Positions 9,355 through 17,239 of a DNA stretch of 61,156 bases are shown here, piece after piece. The position numbers and the translations under genes were made by a program. The notes under the pieces were generated by a model. It was not told the origin of the DNA. It saw only the letters and a list, made by a program, of their open reading frames with translations, and did not search any database. Source of the stretch: Streptomyces lateritius (GTDB lineage: Bacteria > Actinomycetota > Actinomycetes > Streptomycetales > Streptomycetaceae); assembly GCF_014649715.1 (NCBI RefSeq), contig NZ_BMTO01000018.1:114899-176054 (forward strand), written 5' to 3'. Numbering within the stretch: the first letter of the stretch is position 1; each line of letters starts with the position of its first letter.

Positions 9355-9828
9355 ATGAGAGGCAGCAACTCAGGCATCTGCGCGGTCCTCGCGGGAGCGC
9401 TCGCCGTGACCGGGCTCGCATTCGCCCCGGCCGCCGCCGCCGTGTCACCGGGGAACGCGACGGCCACGTACGACTGCGGGATCTGGGGCGGCGGGATCGC
9501 CACCCTCAAGGCCACGCAGAGCGGAACGGCGGCGACGATCACGCTCACCGCCGCCGTCAAGACGCCGATCGCGGTCGGCGCCGACCAGATCAACGCCCGT
9601 CTGACGATGGCCAAGGCCGGCGGCGGCACCCGCGTGTTCAGCGGCAAGAAGAACCCGGCACTGGCGGCCGATCAGGCCGTCACCATCGGTCCGCTCAGCG
9701 GCACCGTCGCGGTCGGCGACAGCCTCAACTCCTACTTCGCCGGTACCGCGCTCACCATGACGATCTTCGGGGCGACCGTGAACTGCGACGCCCTCACCTC
9801 GCAGTCACCCGGCCCGTTCGTCTTCTAG
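9355..9828 (+). CDS. Secreted protein of unknown function, surface locus
   Basis: A 157-residue protein with a clear Sec signal (MRGSNSGICAVLAGALAVTG, Ala-rich to about residue 29, AAAA cleavage zone). The mature part is beta-rich with two cysteines near its ends (ATYDCGIW and TVNCDAL), suggesting one disulphide-closed sandwich. A similar two-Cys arrangement opens the next protein. The ATG at 9355 follows AAAGGGG; an upstream in-frame start at 9328 would bury the signal peptide. No enzymatic motif was seen. It precedes the WxL-like gene by 213 bases with a stem-loop between, so it may be transcribed separately. Confidence 0.8.
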   Translation: MRGSNSGICAVLAGALAVTGLAFAPAAAAVSPGNATATYDCGIWGGGIATLKATQSGTAATITLTAAVKTPIAVGADQINARLTMAKAGGGTRVFSGKKNPALAADQAVTIGPLSGTVAVGDSLNSYFAGTALTMTIFGATVNCDALTSQSPGPFVF

Positions 9829-9883
9829 CCCACCCGAGCGCCACCCGCGCACGACCCCGGCACCACCCCCGCACGACCTCTCA

Positions 9884-9908
9884 CCGGCGTCGCCCCAGGC
9901 GGCGCCGG
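9884..9908. terminator. Stem-loop after the small secreted protein
   Basis: An 11-bp stem (CCGGCGTCGCC against GGCGGCGCCGG, one G-T pair) with a 3-base spacer lies 56 bases after the stop. No T-run follows, which is usual in Streptomyces. Confidence 0.6.
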
Positions 9909-9938
9909 CACTTGCGCTGACCAGGCAAAACGCCGATC

Positions 9939-9963
9939 TTGACAGAACCTGATGGGTCATCAG
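9939..9963 (+). promoter_or_regulatory. Candidate promoter/operator of the WxL-like operon
   Basis: A consensus -35 hexamer TTGACA (9939-9944) is followed by the dyad CTGATG-GGT-CATCAG (9949-9963), about 80 bases before the start at 10042. The dyad would overlap the promoter spacer, so a repressor is plausible. A convincing -10 was not identified. Confidence 0.4.
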
Positions 9964-10041
9964 TCGGCGTATTTCGATTCCATTGACTTCTCTTGGCGCG
10001 CGGTCGTCAATGGCGCCCTCATCCCTCAGGAGGGGGCACAC

Positions 10042-11376
10042 ATGGCACTGAGAACCCCGGCCCGAAGGCGGCGCTGGACCGCCGCCCTCGGGGCCACCGC
10101 TCTCGCGGTCGCCGCCGGCGGCGCACTGGCCGCCCCGGCCGGCGCCCTGGCGACCGCGTCCCGGGCGGTGGACTTCCCCACGCACTGCGTCCCGCCGCCG
10201 ATCGCGGGCATCCCGCCCATCGACGGCACCACGACCGCCGAGATCACGGTGGACAAGCCCACGCCCGAGGTCGGCGACACCGTCACCGTCACCTACAAGG
10301 TCACCAAGCCGGCCGCGTCCAACCCCGTCGACCTGGCCCTGCCGGCCGACATCATGACCCCGAGCGGCAAGGTCGTCCTCGGCGGCGCCCAGGCCGGCGC
10401 GGTCACCGTCACCGGGCCGAAGAAGAACGACCCCGTCCCCGGCAAGGGCGCCTTCCCGCCGTTCTCGATGACCGGCACGTTCACGGTCACCGCGCCCGGC
10501 TCGATCACCCTCTCTCCCGGCGACTACAACATCCACACCAGCTACCTGATGGAGCTGGACACCCCCTGCACGGTCACCGACCCGCCCGCCCCCGTCTCCG
10601 AGACGATCACGGTGAGCGACCGGCCGGGCGCCAACGAGCGGAACCTCCAGCTCGGTACGGCCTCGGGCGCCCCGGGCGCCCGCGTCACCGTGACCGGCGC
10701 CAAGTTCACCCCCCTCACCGAGGTCACCGTCGCCGGACGTTCCGGAGCGGCGGAGACCGCCGACCGGATGACCGTCACCACCGACAGCGAGGGCGGGTTC
10801 GCCGCGCGCCTGAGGGTCGACGACAAGGCGACCACCGGGATCGTGGCGTACGAGGGGACGGCCTGGGACCCGGACAAGGGCGCGGGACCGGTCGCGTACA
10901 CCGTCGTCGACGACACCCCGCAGGCGCCCAACAGCCAGAAGCTCCACGCGGCGGTCACCGCGGGCGAACTGTCGATGACCCAGGCCGGTGACGCGGTCCA
11001 GCTGTCGTCCGTCGACTTCGGTCAGGGCGGCGCGGCGACAGGCGACCTGAAGACGGTGACGGTCAAGGACTTCCGCGGCGGCCCCGCGGGCTGGTCCCTG
11101 ACCGGCAAGGTCACCGACTTCACCGGCCCCGGCGGCTCCATCGGCGCAGGACAGCTCAGCTGGACCCCTGCCTGCACCACCAGGCCCGGCAGCCCCAGCA
11201 CCTGCGCCCCCGGCTCGGCCGGCACGGTCGGCAGCGGCGGGGCGACCCTCGCCTCGACCCCGAACGGCACGCTGACCGGCGGTGAGTTCACGGTCGACGC
11301 CAAGGTCTCCCTGAACGTCCCGGCGTTCACCGCCCCGGGCGCCTACTCCGGCGTCCTGACGCTGACCCTGTCCTGA
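10042..11376 (+). CDS. Secreted WxL-like domain protein
   Basis: A 444-residue exported protein. After the signal peptide (MALRTPARRRRWTAALGATA, through about residue 38) comes a two-Cys beta region (VDFPTHC ... DTPCTV), an Ig/IPT-like middle (GAPGARVTVTGAKFTPLTEV) and a C-terminal region that looks like a Firmicute WxL domain: a DFG start (SVDFG), VKDFRGGPAGWSL containing the first W-x-L, a gap, then VSLNVPAFTAPGAYSGVL ending in LTLTLS, where the second W-x-L is replaced by L-T-L. WxL domains bind peptidoglycan noncovalently. The ATG follows AGGAGGGGG. The next gene, 35 bases on, is a DUF916-type partner. Similarity was judged by eye, so the WxL call is an inference. Confidence 0.78.
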   Translation: MALRTPARRRRWTAALGATALAVAAGGALAAPAGALATASRAVDFPTHCVPPPIAGIPPIDGTTTAEITVDKPTPEVGDTVTVTYKVTKPAASNPVDLALPADIMTPSGKVVLGGAQAGAVTVTGPKKNDPVPGKGAFPPFSMTGTFTVTAPGSITLSPGDYNIHTSYLMELDTPCTVTDPPAPVSETITVSDRPGANERNLQLGTASGAPGARVTVTGAKFTPLTEVTVAGRSGAAETADRMTVTTDSEGGFAARLRVDDKATTGIVAYEGTAWDPDKGAGPVAYTVVDDTPQAPNSQKLHAAVTAGELSMTQAGDAVQLSSVDFGQGGAATGDLKTVTVKDFRGGPAGWSLTGKVTDFTGPGGSIGAGQLSWTPACTTRPGSPSTCAPGSAGTVGSGGATLASTPNGTLTGGEFTVDAKVSLNVPAFTAPGAYSGVLTLTLS

Positions 11377-11411
11377 TCCTGACCCCGGGCGAGTAAAAGG
11401 AGTTCCGCACC

Positions 11412-12359
11412 GTGCGCAAGCTGTACGTACTCCTCCTGGCCGCCGTGCTTCTGCTCCCGCTCGGCGGCCCTGCCCCCGCCCACGCCGCCGACAACGGCGA
11501 GTGGGCCGTCCACCCGGCCGCCTCTCGGCTCGGCGGCCGGCCGTACTTCTATCTCTCCGCCGATCCCGGCACGACGCTGGCCGACCGGGTCACCGTCACC
11601 AACAAGACCGGCGCCCCCCTCACCTTCCGCCTCTACGGCGCCGACGCCTACAACACCGAGCGCGACGGCGGCTTCGCCGTCCGCACCCGGCAGGAGAAGC
11701 AGACCGGCGCCGGAGCCTGGATCACTCCCGAGCGCGCGCGCGTCACCGTCCCCGCCCGCTCCTCGCTCACCGTCCCCTATACGCTCGCCGTGCCCGCCGA
11801 CGCCGAGCCCGGCGACCACCCCGGCGCCGTCGTCGCCCTCGACGAGCGCGTCGAGGCGGCCGGTGCCGGCTCCGTCGCGGTCGGAGTCCAGCGCGCCGTC
11901 GGGGCCAGGGTCTACCTCCGCGTGAACGGCCCCACCGTCCCCGCCCTCGCCGTCGAGGACGTCACCCTCGACCAGGACCGGCCGCTCGTCCCTGGCGCGG
12001 GCGCGAGCACCGCCCTCATCTCGTACACCCTGCACAACCGCGGCAACGTCACCCTCAACCCCAAGGTCGCCCTCCGCGCCGAGGGCCTCTTCGGCCGCAC
12101 CCTGCTCGCCCGCGACCTGGCGGGGGTCCCCTCCGAGCTGCTGCCCCGCCAGAGGATCCGGCTCACCGAGCGGTGGACGGGATCTCCGCAGTTCGACTGG
12201 GGTGACGTGACCCTCACGGCGACGGCGAAGGACGTACGGGAGTCGGGGCGGGTGTCCTTCCTCGCACTGCCCTGGCTCGCCGCCGCGGTGGTCCTGACCG
12301 GGGGAGTGGTGGCCCTCGTCGGCCTGCGCGTACGGCGTCGGCGGGCACTGGGTACGTGA
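11412..12359 (+). CDS. DUF916 / WxL-interacting protein, membrane-anchored
   Basis: A 315-residue protein with an N-terminal signal (MRKLYVLLLAAVLLLPLGG), a DUF916-like Ig domain (WAVHPAASRLGGRPYFYLSA, DRVTVTNKTGAPLTFRLYGAD, ITPERARVTVPARSSLTVPY), a second sandwich (ISYTLHNRGNVTLNPKVALR) and one C-terminal membrane helix ending in a basic tail (LPWLAAAVVLTGGVVALVG, then RVRRRRALGT). That order is the architecture of Firmicute WxL-interacting proteins. The GTG start has AAAGGAG in front. It follows the WxL-like gene by 35 bases, so the two are very likely one operon that displays a surface complex. Confidence 0.85.
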   Translation: MRKLYVLLLAAVLLLPLGGPAPAHAADNGEWAVHPAASRLGGRPYFYLSADPGTTLADRVTVTNKTGAPLTFRLYGADAYNTERDGGFAVRTRQEKQTGAGAWITPERARVTVPARSSLTVPYTLAVPADAEPGDHPGAVVALDERVEAAGAGSVAVGVQRAVGARVYLRVNGPTVPALAVEDVTLDQDRPLVPGAGASTALISYTLHNRGNVTLNPKVALRAEGLFGRTLLARDLAGVPSELLPRQRIRLTERWTGSPQFDWGDVTLTATAKDVRESGRVSFLALPWLAAAVVLTGGVVALVGLRVRRRRALGT

Positions 12360-12389
12360 GGCGGCCCGGCATCGGGGAGAATGGCCCCC

Positions 12390-13331
12390 ATGAGCGCTCG
12401 TAACCAAGATTCCGAAGCCGTCCACCGGGCCGGCTTCGCCTGCTTCGTCGGCCGCCCCAACGCGGGCAAGTCCACCCTCACGAACGCTCTGGTCGGCCAG
12501 AAGGTGGCGATCACCTCCAACCGGCCCCAGACCACCCGGCACACCGTCCGCGGCATCGTGCACCGCCCGGACGCCCAGCTGATCCTCGTGGACACGCCGG
12601 GCCTCCACAAGCCGCGCACGCTCCTCGGCGAGCGTCTGAACGACGTCGTGCGCACGACGTGGGCCGAGGTCGACGTGATCGGCTTCTGCCTCCCCGCCGA
12701 CCAGAAGCTCGGCCCCGGCGACCGCTTCATCGCTAAGGAGCTGGCCGGGATCAAGAAGACCCCGAAGGTCGCGATCGTCACCAAGACGGACCTGGTCGAC
12801 TCGAAGACCCTCGCCGAGCAGCTCATCGCCATCGACCAGCTCGGCAAGGAGCTGGGCTTCGAGTGGCAGGAGATCGTCCCGGTCTCGGCCGTCGGCGGCC
12901 GGCAGGTCCAGCTCGTCGCCGACCTGCTGATCCCGCTCCTGCCGGAATCCCCGCCGCTCTACCCCGAGGGCGACCTCACCGACGAGCCGGAGATGGTCAT
13001 GGTCGCGGAGCTGATCCGCGAGGCGGCGCTCGAAGGCGTACGGGACGAGCTGCCGCACTCGATCGCCGTGGTGGTCGAGGAGATGATCCCTCGCGAGAAC
13101 CGTCCGGCGGACAAGCCGCTGCTCGACATCCACGCGAACGTCTACATCGAGCGCCCCTCGCAGAAGGGGATCATCATCGGCCCCAAGGGCAGCCGCCTGA
13201 AGGAGGTCGGGATGAAGTCCCGCAAGCACATCGAGGCGCTGCTCGGGACCCCGGTCTTCCTCGACCTGCACGTGAAGGTCGCGAAGGACTGGCAGCGGGA
13301 TCCCAAGCAGCTGCGGAAGCTCGGCTTCTAG
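12390..13331 (+). CDS. era: GTPase Era
   Basis: A 313-residue Era GTPase: G1 GRPNAGKS near residue 20, G3 DTPGL, G4 TKTD, and the C-terminal KH domain with GIIIGPKGSRLKEVG. Era binds the 3' end of 16S rRNA and assists 30S maturation. The ATG at 12390 is preferred to 12381 because only the former has room for the GGGGAG ribosome site. A GAGAAT hexamer ends 7 bases before the ATG and could be a -10 for a leaderless message. Its usual neighbours (deaminase-like gene, corC, ybeY, phoH) lie upstream, interrupted by the surface-protein locus. Confidence 0.96.
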   Translation: MSARNQDSEAVHRAGFACFVGRPNAGKSTLTNALVGQKVAITSNRPQTTRHTVRGIVHRPDAQLILVDTPGLHKPRTLLGERLNDVVRTTWAEVDVIGFCLPADQKLGPGDRFIAKELAGIKKTPKVAIVTKTDLVDSKTLAEQLIAIDQLGKELGFEWQEIVPVSAVGGRQVQLVADLLIPLLPESPPLYPEGDLTDEPEMVMVAELIREAALEGVRDELPHSIAVVVEEMIPRENRPADKPLLDIHANVYIERPSQKGIIIGPKGSRLKEVGMKSRKHIEALLGTPVFLDLHVKVAKDWQRDPKQLRKLGF

Positions 13332-13346
13332 CCGGCCCGCTTCCAG

Positions 13347-13386
13347 CCGGTTCGGCTTCTCGTCACCGGCGGCGAAGCCGAGCCGG
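13347..13386. terminator. Bidirectional stem-loop between era and the protease genes
   Basis: A 13-bp stem (CCGGTTCGGCTTC against GAAGCCGAGCCGG, one G-T pair) with a 14-base loop sits between the convergent genes. Confidence 0.7.
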
Positions 13387-13468
13387 AGACGCTCGGCCGT
13401 GGGCGCCGTCTCCACGCTGCTGCCCGCGGCCACCGCCTCCTCGGGGGGCCAGGACTGTGGGGATCCGC

Positions 13469-13780
13469 TTACGCCCCCTCCTTGAGGACCTTACGGATCA
13501 GGGTCCGCTGGGCTTCGGTCAGGCGCGGATCGCCGCAGTGGACCGTCTCGTCATCGATCGTGATCTCGTACGAGAAGCCGTCCGGCACCCCCCGGCCGCC
13601 GCCACGGCCCTCGCCGTCACCGTCCTCGTCGTCACCGTCCTCGTCGCGGTCACCGTGGTCGTCGAGGACCGTGCCGGCCAGGGTGTGCCAGTCCTCGGCG
13701 TCCGGCACGCCCGAGGTGTCCACCTCGGCTGTCCGCTCGATGCCCGCGAAGCCGCCGGTGCGCCGCACTCGAATACGCAT
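13469..13780 (-). CDS. Emfourin-like protease inhibitor
   Basis: A 103-residue protein starting MRIRVRRTGGFAGI, the hallmark of the emfourin (protealysin inhibitor) family, followed by an acidic Asp/Gly linker (about residues 45-60) and a conserved tail (YEITIDDETVHCGDPRLTEA). In Serratia the emfourin gene forms an operon with protealysin and its product inhibits that M4 protease. Here it lies 12 bases downstream of an M4 protease gene on the same strand, exactly that arrangement. The acidic insert is longer than I expect for the family. Confidence 0.82.
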   Translation of the reverse strand: MRIRVRRTGGFAGIERTAEVDTSGVPDAEDWHTLAGTVLDDHGDRDEDGDDEDGDGEGRGGGRGVPDGFSYEITIDDETVHCGDPRLTEAQRTLIRKVLKEGA

Positions 13781-13792
13781 GCCCCAGGTCTA

Positions 13793-14866
13793 TCAGTCCG
13801 TCGGTACGCCCACGGCCGTCCATGCCTTCAGTACGGCCTGGATCTCCGCCCCGTCCCCGTACCGCGCCTTCGCCGCCTTCGCCGTCGCCCGCGCGAACTC
13901 GGTGAACCGGGTCTCGGGCGTCAGCGTGCCGCCGGTCATCACGTCGTACCAGATCTGCCCGGCCCGCTCCCAGGCGTTGCCGCCCAGCTCGGTCGCCGCG
14001 ATGTAGAAGGCGTGGTTGGGGATGCCGGAGTTGATGTGGACCCCGCCGTTGTCGCTGCTCGTACGGACGTAGTCGTCCATGTGCGCCGGCTGCGGGTCCT
14101 TGCCGAGGACGTCGTCGTCGTACGCCGTGCCCGGCGCCTTCATCGAGCGCAGCGCCACGCCCTGGACGCTCTCGTGGAGCAGGCCCTCCCCGATCAGCCA
14201 GTCGGCATCGGCGGCGTTCTGCCCGAGCGTGTACTGCTTCACCAGTGACCCGAAGACGTCCGAGACCGACTCGTTGAGCGCTCCGGACTGGCTGTAGTAC
14301 TCCAGATCGGCGGTGTACTGCGTGAAGCCGTGGGTCAGTTCGTGGCCGATCACGTCCACCGGCACGGTGAAGTCGAGGAAGATCTCGTCGTCGCCGTCGC
14401 CGAACACCATCTGCTCGCCGTTCCAGAAGGCGTTCGCGTAGTTCCGGTCGTAGTGGACGGTCGCCAGCAGCTTCATCCCGGCCCCGTCCATCGAGTTCCG
14501 GCCGTAGGCCTTCAGGAAGAGGTCGAAGGTGGCGCCGAGTCCGGCGTACGCGCGGTTGACGGTCGCGTCCCCCGTCGCCTCCGCACCCTCTTCCCGTACC
14601 GGAACGCCCGGCAGGCCGGTGCCGTGCTCGGCGTCGTACACCGCGCGCCGGGGCTTGGCGGTCTCGTCCGGGGCGGCCGGCGTGGGGGCAGGCGCGGGCG
14701 GGGCGAGGCGGCGCGCGGTCCGCTGGGCGGCGTCGGCGACCAGGGTGCGGCGGGCGGTCTCGGCGATCGCCGGGTTCTCGGCCCGGGCCAGCCGCTCCAG
14801 CAGGTGCGGCGGCACGATCGTGCAGAAGACGGGGACGGAGGGGCGGCGGTCCGCGGGGGAGGTCAT
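13793..14866 (-). CDS. M4 (thermolysin-like) metallopeptidase, protealysin type
   Basis: A 357-residue zinc endopeptidase. HELTH (in DVIGHELTHGFTQY) gives the two zinc His and catalytic Glu; ALNESVSDVFG supplies the third zinc ligand. The N-terminus CTIVPPHLLERLARA resembles the short protealysin propeptide, which contains a Cys used in latency. There is no signal peptide, so it is probably cytosolic or released by an unknown route. The start MTSPADRR is chosen because the propeptide motif follows closely; no strong ribosome site is seen, and an ATG eight codons upstream is possible. An emfourin-like inhibitor gene follows. Confidence 0.9.
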   Translation of the reverse strand: MTSPADRRPSVPVFCTIVPPHLLERLARAENPAIAETARRTLVADAAQRTARRLAPPAPAPTPAAPDETAKPRRAVYDAEHGTGLPGVPVREEGAEATGDATVNRAYAGLGATFDLFLKAYGRNSMDGAGMKLLATVHYDRNYANAFWNGEQMVFGDGDDEIFLDFTVPVDVIGHELTHGFTQYTADLEYYSQSGALNESVSDVFGSLVKQYTLGQNAADADWLIGEGLLHESVQGVALRSMKAPGTAYDDDVLGKDPQPAHMDDYVRTSSDNGGVHINSGIPNHAFYIAATELGGNAWERAGQIWYDVMTGGTLTPETRFTEFARATAKAAKARYGDGAEIQAVLKAWTAVGVPTD

Positions 14867-15025
14867 GCCAGCAATGTGGCACTGGGTCATGCCGCTGTCA
14901 CTAGCAGCGACGATGATCCGCGAAATGGAGTGATTCGTCACCTTTTCTGATTGTCGGCTCGGCCGTCCCGCATACTGAAACAGGACGTCCGGCCCCCGCC
15001 GACCTGAGCTAGGCTGCGGCACATC

Positions 15026-15073
15026 ATGCGTTTCGGGCTGCTTCTCCTTAGCTGCCGCGGCGAGGGCCTGTAG
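15026..15073 (+). CDS. leuA leader peptide (Leu-codon attenuator)
   Basis: A 15-codon open frame, MRFGLLLLSCRGEGL, has four consecutive Leu codons and a fifth at its end and lies 87 bases upstream of leuA. Leader peptides rich in the end-product amino acid are the classic sensor of ribosome-mediated attenuation, and such a leader is known before streptomycete leuA. Downstream, GGCCT/AGGCC (around 15066-15084) and GCCGAC/GTCGGC (around 15081-15125) form overlapping, mutually exclusive stems. Confidence 0.75.
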   Translation: MRFGLLLLSCRGEGL

Positions 15074-15159
15074 TCGTAGGCCGACCCCCTCCCCGCGGGA
15101 CCTGGTGTTGCGTTCGACAGTCGGCCGTCCCTCCCGCTGGACCCGAGGAGCCCTACGCA

Positions 15160-16917
15160 ATGTCTCAGCCCGTTGGCCGTCCGACGCCCATCACCAACGC
15201 CACCCAGATGCAGAAGCCGTCCGGGATGCCGATCCACAAGTACGGCCGGTACGAGGCCGTGCACATCCCCGATCGCACCTGGCCCGAGCGGCGCATCACC
15301 AAGGCTCCGCGCTGGCTGTCCACCGACCTGCGCGACGGCAACCAGGCCCTGATCGACCCGATGTCCCCCGCCCGCAAGCGCGAGATGTTCGACCTGCTGG
15401 TGCGCATGGGCTACAAGGAGATCGAGGTCGGCTTCCCGTCCTCCGGCGAGACCGACTTCGCCTTCGTGCGCTCCATCATCGAAGAGGGCGCGATCCCGGA
15501 CGACGTCACCATCTCCGTACTGACCCAGGCCCGCGAGGACCTGATCGAGCGGACCGTGGAGTCCCTGGTCGGCGCCAGGCGCGCCACCGTCCACCTGTAC
15601 AACGCCACCGCGCCCACCTTCCGCCGGGTCGTCTTCCGCGGCTCGAAGGAGCAGATCAAGCAGATCGCCGTCGACGGCACGCGCCTGGTCATGGAGTACG
15701 CGGACAAGCTGCTGGGCGACGAGACGATCTTCGGCTACCAGTACAGCCCGGAGATCTTCACCGACACCGAGCTGGACTTCGCCCTGGAGGTCTGCGAGGC
15801 GGTCTGTGACGTCTGGCAGCCCGAGGAGGGCCGTGAGATCATCCTCAACCTGCCGGCCACCGTGGAGCGTTCGACGCCGTCCACGCACGCGGACCGGTTC
15901 GAGTGGATGTCCCGGAACCTGACCCGCCGCGAGTACATCTGCCTGTCCGTCCACCCGCACAACGACCGTGGTACGGCGGTCGCGGCCGCCGAGCTGGCCG
16001 TCATGGCCGGCGCCGACCGCATCGAGGGCTGCCTGTTCGGCCAGGGCGAGCGCACCGGCAACGTCGACCTGGTGACGCTGGGCATGAACCTGTTCTCGCA
16101 GGGCGTGGACCCGCAGATCGACTTCTCGCAGATCGACGAGATCCGCCGCACGTCCGAGTACTGCAACCAGATGGAGGTCCACCCGCGCCACCCCTACGCG
16201 GGCGATCTGGTCTACACCGCCTTCTCCGGCTCCCACCAGGACGCCATCAAGAAGGGCTTCGACGCGATGGAGGCCGACGCGGCAGCCGCCGGCAGGACCG
16301 TCGACGAGATCGAGTGGGCCGTGCCGTACCTGCCCATCGACCCGAAGGACGTCGGCCGCTCCTACGAGGCCGTCATCCGGGTCAACTCGCAGTCCGGCAA
16401 GGGCGGTATCGCGTACGTCCTGAAGAACGACCACAAGCTGGACCTGCCGCGCCGGATGCAGATCGAGTTCTCGAGGATCATCCAGCAGAAGACGGACACC
16501 GAGGGCGGCGAGGTCACCCCGGCCGCGATCTGGTCGGTCTTCCAGGACGAGTACCTGCCGAACCCGGACAACGCCTGGGGCCGCATCCAGCTGCGTTCCG
16601 GCCAGACGACCTCCGACACGGACGGCACCGACACCCTGACCGTCGAGGCGGTCGTGGACGGCGTCGACACCGTGCTGACCGGAACCGGCAACGGTCCGAT
16701 CTCGGCCTTCTTCGCGGCCCTGCAGGCGATCGGCGTGGACGCCCGCCTGCTGGACTACCAGGAGCACACGATGAGCGAAGGCGCCTCCGCGCAGGCCGCC
16801 TCGTACATCGAGTGCGCCATCGACGGCAAGGTCCTGTGGGGCGTCGGCATCGACGCCAACACGACCCGCGCCTCGCTGAAGGCGGTCATCTCGGCGGTCA
16901 ACCGCGCCACGCGCTGA
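15160..16917 (+). CDS. leuA: 2-Isopropylmalate synthase
   Basis: A 585-residue LeuA (long form) catalysing acetyl-CoA + 2-ketoisovalerate to 2-isopropylmalate, the committed step of leucine synthesis. The HMGL-like TIM barrel shows the LSTDLRDGNQALIDPM entry with the metal-binding Asp, the HPHNDRGTAVAAAEL motif and GCLFGQGERTGNVDL. A C-terminal LeuA dimer/regulatory domain that binds leucine follows from about residue 445. The ATG at 15160 has GAGGAG nine bases upstream. Regulation by the leader peptide at 15026 is likely. Confidence 0.97.
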   Translation: MSQPVGRPTPITNATQMQKPSGMPIHKYGRYEAVHIPDRTWPERRITKAPRWLSTDLRDGNQALIDPMSPARKREMFDLLVRMGYKEIEVGFPSSGETDFAFVRSIIEEGAIPDDVTISVLTQAREDLIERTVESLVGARRATVHLYNATAPTFRRVVFRGSKEQIKQIAVDGTRLVMEYADKLLGDETIFGYQYSPEIFTDTELDFALEVCEAVCDVWQPEEGREIILNLPATVERSTPSTHADRFEWMSRNLTRREYICLSVHPHNDRGTAVAAAELAVMAGADRIEGCLFGQGERTGNVDLVTLGMNLFSQGVDPQIDFSQIDEIRRTSEYCNQMEVHPRHPYAGDLVYTAFSGSHQDAIKKGFDAMEADAAAAGRTVDEIEWAVPYLPIDPKDVGRSYEAVIRVNSQSGKGGIAYVLKNDHKLDLPRRMQIEFSRIIQQKTDTEGGEVTPAAIWSVFQDEYLPNPDNAWGRIQLRSGQTTSDTDGTDTLTVEAVVDGVDTVLTGTGNGPISAFFAALQAIGVDARLLDYQEHTMSEGASAQAASYIECAIDGKVLWGVGIDANTTRASLKAVISAVNRATR

Positions 16918-16932
16918 CGTCGGCGGTGCGCA

Positions 16933-16973
16933 TGGCGGTGCCCCGCGTCCATCCCGGACGCGGGGCACCGCCA
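16933..16973. terminator. leuA terminator
   Basis: A perfect 18-bp stem (starting TGGCGGTGCCCCGCGTCC) with loop ATCCC lies 15 bases past the leuA stop. No T-tract follows. Confidence 0.9.
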
Positions 16974-17239
16974 CCCCTGAGGGTGACCTCGCCGCCGCGG
17001 TGGTTCCGGTCGGAGGTGGAGGCGTACCGCACCCCGCTCGCCGCCGCCGGACCGGTCTGTCCCGGCGCGCTGACCGTGTCTTTCGGGGCCGGTGCGCCTC
17101 CCGGGGGCATGCCAAGCCTGTGGCGTGTCTCGGCCAAGTCGTCGTCGATCTGGCGACAAGGTGCTGACGCCACATCACGGATGTGGTTAACATCACGCCC
17201 ACGTCGGCAACGTTGCCGGGTCGTCAAGGGAGGTGCGGC

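Noticed and set aside
11343..13433. 696-codon minus-strand frame antisense to the DUF916 gene and era
   Set aside because: Shadow frame; real genes on the plus strand have signal peptide and G-motifs.
14938..17202. 754-codon minus-strand frame antisense to leuA
   Set aside because: Shadow frame; leuA has all catalytic motifs in the sense direction.
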